Assembly (NCBI GenBank): GCA_003573635.1
Contig: QUTJ01031401.1
Span: 1-11,432 of the forward strand
Direction of reading: 5' to 3'
DNA: 11,432 bases
From: Goniomonas avonlea
Taxonomy: Eukaryota > Cryptophyceae > Goniomonadida > Goniomonadaceae
Below the pieces are notes generated by a model that did not search any database, was not told where the DNA came from, and was given only the letters and a program-made list of their open reading frames with translations. A program made the translations under genes and the position numbers. Below are positions 1 to 7,967 of the stretch, one piece after another (positions within the stretch are counted from its first letter, which is position 1; every line of letters starts with the position of its first letter).

Positions 1-162
1 CTAAACCCTAAACCCTAAACCCTAAACCCTAAACCCTAAACCCTAAACCCTAAACCCTAAACCCTAAACCCTAAACCCTAAACCCTAAACCCCCAAACCC
101 TAAACCCTAAACCCTAGACCCTAAACCCTAAACCCTAAACCCTGAACCCTAAACCCTAATCC
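1..162. repeat. Telomere, CCCTAAA repeat (TTTAGGG type)
   Basis: Near-perfect tandem heptamers CCCTAAA start at base 1, so the C-rich strand reads inward as expected for the left end of a chromosome. Occasional variants appear towards the inner side: a run of five C with the T missing near 90, CTAGACCC near 115, CCTGAACCC near 142 and CCTAATCCCC near 157. Such proximal degeneration is normal where telomerase no longer renews the tract. The repeat type is the plant/algal/alveolate form, not the TTAGGG form. Confidence 0.97.
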
Positions 163-163
163 C

Positions 164-292
164 CACACTGCAAACATGCACGCACCACACTGCGAACAGG
201 CAAACAGAGGCACACAACACCACACTGCGAACAGAGGCACACACCACACTGCGAACAGAGGCGCACACCACACTGCGAACAGAGGCACACAC
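164..292. repeat. Subtelomeric 24-bp satellite
   Basis: Tandem units built around CACACTGCGAACAGAGGC start at 221, 245 and 269 with an exact 24-bp period. Earlier, more divergent units begin at about 164 and 186. They lie directly between the terminal telomere tract and an interstitial one, a typical subtelomeric arrangement. No coding potential is evident. Confidence 0.9.
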
Positions 293-294
293 CA

Positions 295-349
295 CTAAAC
301 CCGAAACACTCAACCCTAAACCCTAAATCCTAAACCCTAAACCCTAAAC
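295..349. repeat. Interstitial degenerate telomere tract
   Basis: About seven CCCTAAA-like units in the same orientation as the terminal tract, several with substitutions (CCCGAAACACT, CCCTAAATCC). They are separated from the terminal telomere by the 24-bp satellite. This could be an old chromosome end onto which satellite and new telomere were added, or a recombination product. Confidence 0.88.
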
Positions 350-840
350 AAGATGAAACTTTAAAACGCACATAATGAAACATAAATCAGCAACAAGGAA
401 CCCTGAAATGGCGACCCTGAAACCTATTTACAAACTGCTTTTTTCGGCCACCTGGACACCAAACCCTACAAGCGCATGAAACCAAAGCAAGCTGAAAGAG
501 CTCACAAAGACCTTTCTAACCAGGGTTCAACCAACCAAAACGGACAAATATTGACAAAGTTATGGTCGAAAAAGTCAAAAATTTAACCTTTAAAACCTCG
601 TTTTTGGAGGGAAAATCGCCATTTTGGAGGGAAACCACGCTACCAGACCAAACCTCTAGATCTGGGTTCAACTTGTAATTTAGGTTTAATCGACTTCAGG
701 TTGTTTGCTATGCCGTTTTCGTCAAGAGTCGTAACGAGCTTGCCGAGCTCAAGCTGTTGAGCCTATTAAGCTTGCCGGCCCAAGGCTCCACCGCTCCAGA
801 CTGCGCCGACACAAGCGGCGGAAACATAGCGCCGAGTGCG
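350..840. other. Subtelomeric DNA without a recognisable gene
   Basis: Relatively AT-rich unique sequence with no open frame of useful length on either strand and no recognised RNA gene. A short repeat of TTTTGGAGGGAAA(A/C)C occurs at about 602-637. I see nothing else in it. Confidence 0.6.
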
Positions 841-842
841 AC

Positions 843-1063
843 AGCCGGAGCCATTGCACCCACCTGGCGGTAAAGTACAATTTATTCGTCGATTCGCAAA
901 GCCCTCGCGCAAGGGTCGACGCCATTGCACCCACCTGCAGAGCGGGGCCGAGGCCGAGGGCGCGCTGAGCTTGCCGGCTGGCGGCGGGCAGAAGGGTAGC
1001 CACGAGCAGAATGACGACAGCCGGAGCCATAGCGCCAACCGGAGCCATCGCACCCCCCTGCAG
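843..1063. repeat. Dispersed copies of a 17-20 bp motif
   Basis: The 17-mer GCCATTGCACCCACCTG occurs at 850-866 and 921-937. A diverged copy lies at 1044-1063, and part of it (CCGGAGCCAT) occurs again near 1021. Read on the minus strand, the motif is CAG followed by GTGGGTGCAATGGC, resembling an exon end plus 5' splice site. Two of the copies also carry an adjoining CTGCAG. The short-range duplications make every open frame in this stretch suspect. Confidence 0.6.
935..1048 (-). CDS. Possible first exon with a signal peptide (fragment)
   Basis: From an ATG at 1048 the minus strand encodes 38 residues ending at a CTGCAG before GTGGGT, which fits a 5' splice site at 935/934. A second in-frame Met lies six codons on, at 1030. 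The peptide has a strongly hydrophobic core (VVILLVATLLP) followed by AAS, the shape of a signal peptide or anchor. No matching downstream exon could be found before the telomere. It may be a gene fragment truncated at the chromosome end, or chance coding in GC-rich duplicated DNA. No family is recognised. Confidence 0.2.
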
Positions 1064-1096
1064 TGCGCCCTCTGCCTGGCCGCCTGGGGCATTTGA

Positions 1097-1999
1097 GGTT
1101 GGGGGAAGAGGAGTGTACGGTGTCGGAAGGGGATAGACCCTCAGGGTCAAGCAGTCAAGCTAGCTACTCAACATCAAATCAACAGCGAGAAGAACTTGAA
1201 AGAAAACTCAATTATCTGGGTTATCTCCGAGTCTATATCGAAAAATACAAATATCTGGTTCAAGTTTATCTCCGCCTCATCACCAATACTCAAACAACAT
1301 AGATGCCATTGGTTAAAAACCGCCGGTTCTCTCTCCTGAACCGGTGCCGGTTCTGGTTTTGCAGGCCACCCAGAGCGCCTCTAGTGTTTGAATACTCTCT
1401 CTCTCTCTGACCGGCAGTCCGCAACGGTGCAGCCTGGTGGCGACTCGCCAACATGACCCCGCCGAGTTTGCCAGTGACTTCAATTGAAATCAACAAGGCT
1501 CCACGGAACCGTGCTCCCTCCCTTTCGTTGCCGCTGCCAGCACCGCTGCCAAGTCTGCCACGCCCCGCCCATGGGCTGAGGACAATGCGGCGAGAAGGTT
1601 CCTTTTCGATCCAAGGTTTTTGATTTGAGACGCAAGTCGTCATGTTCTTACAGCAATTATTATTGTTGTGTTACAAGCGAGATACTGTACACAATGGCGT
1701 TGCCCACGTAGGTTCAAGCAACCTGTAGTCCAACGAACCTCTGACCTCTAGCACCAACGAAACTGGCCGAACACCCACGTCATGGACATGCAAACGTGGC
1801 ATGCCGCAGCGCGTTCGTCAACGGAGATAATGTACAATGAAGTCGTTGGCATACCAAGGTCCATACGCCGTGCGAGGCCCGGGCAGAAAACGCTGCACGC
1901 TTGTGGAAAATAGCACTCACCCTCGCAGCAAGTACTGCCGCCAACAGTGCATCACCGGGATTAGTTGCAGGTAACACCGCCGCCACCAACCACCCCGCC
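1097..1999. other. Region without a well supported gene
   Basis: No open frame here resembles a known family. A near-perfect palindrome GAACCGGTGCCGGTTC sits at 1338-1353, and a partial direct duplication (TATCTGG...TTATCTCCG) lies at about 1214-1275. On the minus strand, bases 1917-1748 could be a further, Cys-rich exon of the large beta-helix gene: a CA/GTGAGG donor at 2004/2003 would skip the stop at 2000, and the acceptor GGCGGCAG near 1918 keeps phase to a TAG at 1748-1750. I did not include it in the call. Confidence 0.4.
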
Positions 2000-4900
2000 T
2001 CACTGAAGCGGAGGAGCAGCAGCAGGGATGGTTGCAGGCGCCGGGGCTGCCACGGTGCTGCCACCGCCACTGCCAGCGCGCCTCCCGCCGGGTGGACGGG
2101 CCGCGGACATCGGCCCTGCCGGCACAGCAGGGCTTGCAATTTGAATTTTTGGTTTTGGTGGTGCGCCACGTGGTTTGGTGCTTGGTGCTGCCCCGGCTGG
2201 ACCTGGGGCAGTCTTGCCGGAGCCAGGACGGCCTGCAGGACACGGACGTCACCCGCCAGATCAGACACGGTCGAGGCACACAGACCCGATAGGACATGAG
2301 GGACATAGAACCAATAAAACTCGAGGAACGAACACATTGATAAGGCACCGATAAGACATGCTCGAGGGGCACAGATAAGACATGCTCGAGGGGCACAGAG
2401 CAGATAAGACTTGCTCGAGGGGCACAGAGCAGATAAGACTTGCTCGAGGGGCACAGAGCGCACAGCGAGATACGACACGCTCAGACCAGATCCGACATAC
2501 CCGAGCACAGGGTCTGAGACGACCTGAGATACAAATATGCTGCGAGCAACAAAAAAAGATGCTTGATGGGTCTGAGAGCAGTAACTGTGATCCAGTTGTG
2601 TGAAAAAAGCACGGCAGAGTGTGGAGGATCCAGAACACACCTCCTGGCGGGCGTTGCGCAGATGGCGGCTGGGGCTGGGGCTGCGGCGGTTGTTTCTCCG
2701 AGTTGTCAGCGGTGCGCACGGAGCCTGAGGAGAGCGAGGAAGACTGCCGACGCGCTTGCCAGTCGCCCGCAGTGCCGCCACTCCCTTGCCGCTCCTTCAG
2801 GGATCCTTTAGGAGTCGGGACGCTATTCCACTGCGAGAAATGTGTCAAATCATCGCAAAAGCGTGCAGGGCAGAGAAGTGCACTCCAGAGCAGGGCATGG
2901 GTGCTGGTGGAGAGCCAGCGCAGGGCATGGGGTGCTGGTGGAGATGGGGTGGGGGGCAGACAGAGAGTGCAAGTTTAGCGGAGAACAGGTCAGTGGGCAG
3001 TGTAGTGCAGCAGAGCATTCGAGCGTGCTAGCAGAGCAGAGCAGAGCGCACTAGCTGGTTGCTAGTAGGGGAGCTCGACGTTGTCAACATAATCACCTCT
3101 GCGCCGACGAGACCTTTGGGCGAGGGTGAGACCGGCCACATTTCAGCGGGCGAGGGAAGTTTTGCAGTTGTCAAGCCTGCCCCAGGCAGCGTAGACGGGG
3201 CGGAGGGCAGCGGAGACGGGAGCAAGTGTGTGCGCGTTGTGTCGCCAAAGTTGTTGCCAGACGTGCTGCCTGTGGCTGTGCCTGTGCGTGACGAGTGCAC
3301 GCCGGTCGGCTGCTTGATGCAGGGGCCCTCATCAAAATCCCCAGAGGTCCTAGTGCCGTTGCCTAGAGAATGCATGAGGTTTACGTTTACGATATGATTG
3401 CGAGCTGAGGTCGCCGAAAGAGAGCGTACCGGAGGAGGTGGTGTGCGAGCGCAAGGTCGGGACTGAGGTTGGCGCAGTTGGGCGGTGCGCTCTTGCCTCG
3501 GCGGAAGCATGGTCTTCTGCGACAGTCCTGCTGTGTGTGTCAGCAATGTCAGGAGCGGAGAGGGCACTCGTTGTGAGAGAAAAAATAGGGGAGCGGGGCG
3601 AGCAGGGTTGTGACTAGTGGCGCAACGAGGACACAGGGAAGAGGACAAAGATGACAGACTTATTGGTGGCGTAGGTGTCGGGACCGGAGGCGGGAGGCCC
3701 GTAGCTCGCAGCGTCGCCGTCTGCTCCTTGCTCGAGATCGTTGTAGAGCAACACCGGCTGCGCCTTGCGACACAAGCCCAGCGCTGCTCGGTCCCCTGAT
3801 CCAACCTGTGCCGTCGTTAGCAACGGCACGTTGAGGAAATAAAATGCAAACAAAGAACGCACGTTGTTGTACTCGAGAGTGCCGAAGGCCCCATCGCAGC
3901 ACAAAATACCAAAGTTGCCAGAGTCGGAGATTGTGTTCTCGAAAACTCGCGGGTCGGCACCTTGCCGGAGGACGACGCCCGCGATGGCGTGCTTGGTTAT
4001 GTTGTTGGAGTGCAGCTCGCACTGTCCTCCGGGCAGCACCTGCGCAAGACCATTGGCATGCAGTAGAACGCTGGAGTGGCAACCATTGGCATGCTACAAC
4101 AGGAGTGGCAAGGCCAATGGCATGCTACAACGCTGGAGTGATGCTACAACGCTGACCATTGGCAGGTTCCAACGCTGGAGTGACGGCAGCACCTGCAACA
4201 CTGCACATGTGAAAAGCTTCCATGGACCCCACAACTGTCACAGGAGAACGCAACTGACCAATGGCATCATGGGGAGTGATCATGCGTGCAAGGACATCGG
4301 ATAGGTGGTTGCATGTCTGAGAAGCATGAACGCACCAGGACGCCACAGTCACCGCACGAGTTGATTGCGCATTCTTTGACGAGTGTGCGCGCGTTTGGGC
4401 CACAAACGAAGCCACCGCCACACTTTTCAATGAGGCAGCCCAATATGGCACCGCGTCCCATGTCTGTCGACGCCACACCAACGCTGTGCCACAGTGTCAC
4501 AATGGGATGCGGCAGCCCATCACTGCCCTGGTACTGAGAGTACCAGAGCTACCCCCATTGAAAATAAATGTAATGGGTCACTTGCAAACTGCTCAGCCAG
4601 GGCAGTGGTTGATAATGCTAAGCACACCTCGTGTTGCCCTTGATGGTGCAGTTGGTGAAGGAAGGGTGGGCGTTGGTCTTAATGACAATACCGACGCCCT
4701 TGTTGTCCACAATCATGTCACGGTCAAAGGACCCGCCCCCGCCGTCACTGCACAGCACCGCAGCGCCAGAGTTGCCTGAAATCTCATTCTCGGACAGGGA
4801 GGGCTTGGAGCCTTTGTCGCGCACAATGACGCCAGCAAGCTGGTTCCCTGTGATGGTACACCCGGCCAAGACCGGCACGCCACCTCGCTCCACAAGCAGG

Positions 4901-7688
4901 CCGCACCCAGTCTGGGAAATTGCTGTCAGGCCTAGTGTCCAACGAGTGAGAGAGCATGCCATTGGCCTTGCCACTCCAGTAACGCCTGCCACTGCCGAGG
5001 ATAATAATAGGGGGACGCGTGAAGCAGTGTTATCAAGCAGAGGACCAACCCGCACCTCGCTGTCGCGCAGCTTGCAACGCAGAAACTGTGTGTCGGCCGA
5101 CGTCTCGACAGTCGCGTTTGCTGTGACATTGTTGAAGACATCAACTCGCTCAAACTGCCCCTGGCCCAGGTTGAACGCGGAAATACCAACGCGGCAGTGG
5201 TGGATGTCGCAGTCTTGGACCTGATTCGGATTGTGAGGACACGGCTGTACTCTGAGCCAGGTACAGACACCAGTGCATTTTCCTGGCAACTGTACCGGCG
5301 CCCTGTGTTCTGAAACCGAGGCGATGCAAATGCTAGACCGAGGACACGGCCTCGCGTGTCTGACCAACGGACTTCAAGAGTGGACGCACAATCGGTCTGC
5401 CTGCGTCGCCAGTTGCAATCCCGGCCAGTGCGTTGTTTCGGATGTCGCAGAGCTTGATGGTGCAGGTGGCACTGTCGTTGACAAAGACTCCTGCATCCAG
5501 TCCATCTCGTACCTGTCGCCCGTGGTCAAATTCACAGAGGTAATAAGCGGCATGCAATGAGACGCAAGGGCAACGACACGTGAGGTCACAACAGTCTTCC
5601 GATGTTCAACAACCAAACCGTCACGATCACAGGCGCGAAACAGCGAGATCCAATCAAGACACGAGCGGCAGCAGACGGTACAAGTCGAACACGATCGCGA
5701 AGGCGTGGGTAGTGACATCGCCTAGTAACGATATGGCACACATCGCACCAGGCAACTGAGGAGCTTGAGTGATGTGCCCTTTCCTTGCACAGCAACTCCA
5801 GCCATGCGGTTGCAGTAGATGTCCGAGCGCACAACTTGGCACAGGCCGCCCTGGTGCAGCAGCACGCCGCAGCCTCTAAAACGCGTCACGTCAAATTGAG
5901 ATGTCTGAGCGGACAACTCCTAGCTCGAAAATGCAAACCCCACCCACCTGGCAGCTTCGAAACATCCCTGATATCACCGAAACGGCGGACTCCCTGGTCT
6001 CGGAAAAGGGACTTACTTGTTGTTATAAATATTGCAATTCTGTACAGTAGGATTTGCCCCGTTGACGGAGGCAATGCCGGCAAGTCCGTTGTCGCTGAGG
6101 TGCAGACCCACCAGCTGGGCAAAGGCACCGGCCGTCGCGTACACCCCTGCGTGGCCATTGCCAAACACCTGCACAACTGCTTAACAAGCTTTCTCATCGC
6201 CGTCTAAGTCTTCAGCTTACACCTGTAACGCTAAACTCGAACAGAGCCGTGGTACAAAATGTGCACGCGCTTCCTGTCACGGTTCACACTCCTCCAGTGC
6301 ACCCAACAAACGTCTACCAGAGGACAACCAGACAACCGACCTCGAGTCACGTCTGACAGAGCCGACAGTACACCTCTCGGGCGAAAGCGGGGAAAACAAG
6401 TCACCTGGCAATTGCGGAGAAGTACATCTCCTGGGGCACAACCGGACAAGCCAATTCCCGCAGCAGCGTTCCGTGCAGCCTCTGATCCGCTCATCGTTAT
6501 CTTACCGCCGTTGTCTACGACAATCCCACAGTCTTGACCATCGCAAAAATCAGATCGCTGGATTGTCACTTCGCCCCCAGTGTGCACACCCAGGCCTGTG
6601 GCGAGCATGTCAGCGACGGCAACGGTGTTACCAGAGACTGGAACACTCATGCAAACCTACCAGCAAGACCAGTGCGTTGAATATGACAGAACTTAAGCTT
6701 GGCCTTGCCGTGCACAGAGAGCCCCATTTCGACTGCGTCACAAAGCGTCGAGTGGCGAACGTCCAAGAAGCCTCCAGCCATCACCTCCACAGAGTTGCCA
6801 ACATTGCATTGCACACGACACTCATGCATTACCAACTTTCCTTCGCCTCGAATTTGCACGCAAGGTCCATGCGTCGACACTCCTTCGGGGGTCGACATTA
6901 CAGTACAGTCATCGCAAAGATCACAGCCAGTCACAGTATTGTGCACAATCTCAACATGCCCACACCGACATACGGCGGTAGCACGGCGTCCAGGTTCATC
7001 CTCGGCAACCCTACGAAGGCAGAGATGTTCTATGCGTGCACCGACACCGGTGATAGTCAAAGTGATTTTCTGCGCACTCTCAACAAAAACTTTCTCCGAG
7101 TCATCCGAGCCTGGTCCCGGTTTTCCCAAGAGTCGAATTTTCTTTGTCAGAACCACAGATTCCGTGTACACCCCTGGATAAATAACAACGCATTCCCCTT
7201 CATTTGCGAGCGCCACAGCATCCCTGATGGTTTCGAACTCTCGACCCTTGCCAACTTGGTAAAACCCTCCACACAACGCCTGCGCGAAGAGTGGGGACAA
7301 AGGTGCAAGAGACCCAAAAATATCAACCAACCTGGAGCCGAGTCTCGAGGTCATCCTTCAGCTGGGCCAGCTGGAAGAAATCCGCTTCCGCGTTCAACGC
7401 GTTGATCTCGTCAGGAGTGTTGAGAGTGTCAATGCCTCCTTTGGTCTCAAGATAATTAACAATGAACTTGAACAAATTTGGGTTGCGGTCAAAATAGAAA
7501 TGTCCCTGCGGGTCGAGCTGAACCGTGCGCTTGCCCCAGAGCGACAGGGCCAGAATCGACTTATTGTCGGACATGATTGCTGAACGACTGGTCTGAAAAA
7601 CTGTACCCCCAACATTCAGCTTGACAGTATTGACGCGCAAACGCAACGCCAAAAGCTTTGATGACGGTTGACAATGTTGAACCACCAT
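2000..7688 (-). CDS. KCTD-type BTB domain plus right-handed beta-helix protein, spliced
   Basis: Predicted exons are 7688-7332, 7279-6661, 6595-6405, 6168-6017, 5875-5749, 5512-5390, 5220-5056, 4911-4628, 4483-4336, 4039-3863, 3805-3660, 3530-3430, 3362-3052, 2830-2641 and 2232-2000. All junctions are GT-AG and keep phase, giving about 1107 residues. An in-frame stop lies just upstream of the ATG at 7688, so I chose that start. Residues about 20-115 form a BTB/T1 domain of the KCTD family (VKLNVGGTVFQTSRS, then FYFDRNPNLFKFIVNYL). Residues about 125-825 are a parallel beta-helix of roughly 20 coils, opening with IRDAVALANEGECVVIYPG and continuing with PbH1 coils such as NALAGIATGDAGRPIVQDC. 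This resembles the CASH/PbH1 region of FBXO11. KCTD-type BTB domains usually bind cullin-3 and FBXO11 recruits substrates, so a ubiquitin-ligase adaptor role is inferred. The C-terminal tail is Pro/Ala/Ser rich. If exon 11 reads through instead of splicing, the protein ends at 3614 with 844 residues. Confidence 0.8.
2350..2462. repeat. Tandem repeat of about 29 bp in intron 14
   Basis: About four near-identical units containing TGCTCGAGGGGCACAGA followed by a GATAAGA core, two of 29 bp and others slightly shorter. Diverged units continue on both sides (about 2260-2340 and 2460-2520). The array sits in the 408-nt intron 14 (2640-2233) of the BTB/beta-helix gene. Conserved segments have no unique spacers between them, so it is not a CRISPR array. 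Confidence 0.85.
2876..2945. repeat. Two-copy repeat of about 31 bp in intron 13
   Basis: Two adjacent units share CAGGGCATGG, GTGCTGGTGGAGA and GCCAGAGC-like segments, starting near 2891 and 2921. They lie 45-60 bp upstream (gene strand) of the exon 14 acceptor at 2831. The wider intron 13 (3051-2831) is low in complexity, with repeated GCAGAGCA near 3005-3048. Confidence 0.65.
4040..4335 (-). repeat. Intron 9 with imperfect tandem repeats
   Basis: Within this 296-nt intron, bases about 4047-4200 consist of four to five imperfect units. On the gene strand each has the form CACTCCAGCGTT followed by a GCATGCCAATGG core. The intron also contains a decoy acceptor, GTTGCAG/GTGCTGCC, ending near 4186. 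It copies the true acceptor GCGCAG/GTGCTGCC at 4040. Using the decoy runs into a stop about 30 codons later. Confidence 0.75.
4102..4126 (+). repeat. 25-bp element, copy 1 (inverted copy at 4953-4977)
   Basis: A 25-bp sequence containing GGCAAGGCCAATGGCATGC within intron 9 is repeated perfectly in inverted orientation at 4953-4977, inside intron 7 of the same gene. The copies are about 830 bp apart. Flanking bases differ, so the identity ends abruptly at 25 bp. Confidence 0.9.
4528..4607. repeat. Hairpin-forming inverted repeats inside intron 8
   Basis: An 8-bp stem with a 3-nt loop (CTGGTACT, GAG, AGTACCAG) lies at 4528-4546. Just before it, CACTGCCCTGG (4521-4531) pairs perfectly with CCAGGGCAGTG at 4597-4607. 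Both lie within the 144-nt intron 8 (4627-4484). Such pairing could shorten the distance between branch region and splice sites. Confidence 0.65.
4953..4977 (-). repeat. 25-bp element, copy 2 (inverted)
   Basis: Exact reverse complement of 4102-4126, lying in intron 7 (5055-4912) of the BTB/beta-helix gene. Unlike copy 1 it is not part of a local tandem array. It therefore looks like a moved or templated copy of an intron 9 repeat unit. Confidence 0.9.
7332..7688 (-). other. Exon 1: BTB/T1 (KCTD-like) domain
   Basis: This exon holds almost exactly one domain. Its hallmarks are VKLNVGGTVFQTSRSAIMS near residue 22, a central FYFDRNPNLFKFIVNYLET, and the closing acidic-aromatic helix EADFFQLAQLKDDLE. 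It ends after CTCCAG, where GTTGGT begins a 52-nt intron closing at CGCAG/GCG (7331-7280). The splice is phase 0 and leads straight into the beta-helix frame. Without the splice, the frame stops three codons later at 7323. An unspliced short BTB-only protein is therefore possible but less likely. Confidence 0.85.
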
Positions 7689-7967
7689 CGGAACAGCTCA
7701 AGGCTGACCTACGACAACGTTCGAGGAACAAAATGCAAGCAATGCAGCGAGGCTGAAAACGCCCAACGAATTTTATATGTGGATTGGGAAGATCACCGTG
7801 CGAGACTGCGAGTAGCGAACTGTCTACTGGCACCGCTTCGATTGAAGAAGATTCAATTATGACAATTCATACTGTGACGATTGTCATTATTCTCCCACCG
7901 GCTTGGTAATTGTTTTTTTCCGGGTGTTGGGCTTTGTCCGTTGTGGTTCTTGTGGTGTCGTCCAGAC
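7689..7967. promoter_or_regulatory. Divergent intergenic region of the two head-to-head genes
   Basis: This 279-bp stretch separates the two divergent start codons (ATG at 7688 on minus, ATG at 7968 on plus), so it must hold both promoters and 5' leaders. A TTTTATATG element at about 7770-7778 is TATA-like. No other motif could be assigned. The reading frame upstream of 7968 is open back to 7881 but has no ATG before the repeat-bearing ORF. Confidence 0.5.

Larger units (their letters stand above)
2000..3530 (-). other. Putative disordered C-terminal tail exons 12-15
   Basis: Four exons (3530-3430, 3362-3052, 2830-2641, 2232-2000) extend the beta-helix frame. Splice signals are reasonable: CTGACACACACAG before exon 12, GTACGC after it, TTCTCTAG before exon 13, GTGCGC after it, TTTCTCGCAG before exon 14, GTGTGT after it and TCCTGCAG before exon 15. 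Each junction keeps phase. The translation is rich in Ser, Thr, Pro, Ala and Gly, with stretches such as EKQPPQPQPQPPSAQRPPG and APPKPKIQIASPAVPAGP. Low-complexity sequence gives no homology check, so the joins rest on splice logic alone. These exons could instead belong to a separate gene whose start I did not find. Confidence 0.5.

Noticed and set aside
1338-1353. Palindrome GAACCGGTGCCGGTTC as a regulatory operator
   Set aside because: It stands alone with no adjacent gene start, and no known factor site in a eukaryote could be assigned.
2382-2462. Possible CRISPR array
   Set aside because: Units are directly adjacent with no unique spacers of regular length, and the context is eukaryotic intron sequence.
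1780-2781. Minus-strand open frame of 333 codons
   Set aside because: Much of it reads through the intron 14 tandem repeat, giving repeated CLI/ALCPSS-like peptides. The better-supported exons 14 and 15 use different frames there.
4912-5055. Introns 7 and 8 (both 144 nt), and introns 3 and 5 (both 236 nt), as duplicated elements
   Set aside because: Equal lengths are striking, but I compared introns 7 and 8 by eye and saw no sequence similarity. The lengths appear coincidental.
6473-7405. Plus-strand open frame of 310 codons
   Set aside because: It lies antisense to exons 2 and 3 of the BTB/beta-helix gene, whose minus-strand translation has clear beta-helix character. The plus frame shows no recognisable domain and includes intron sequence.
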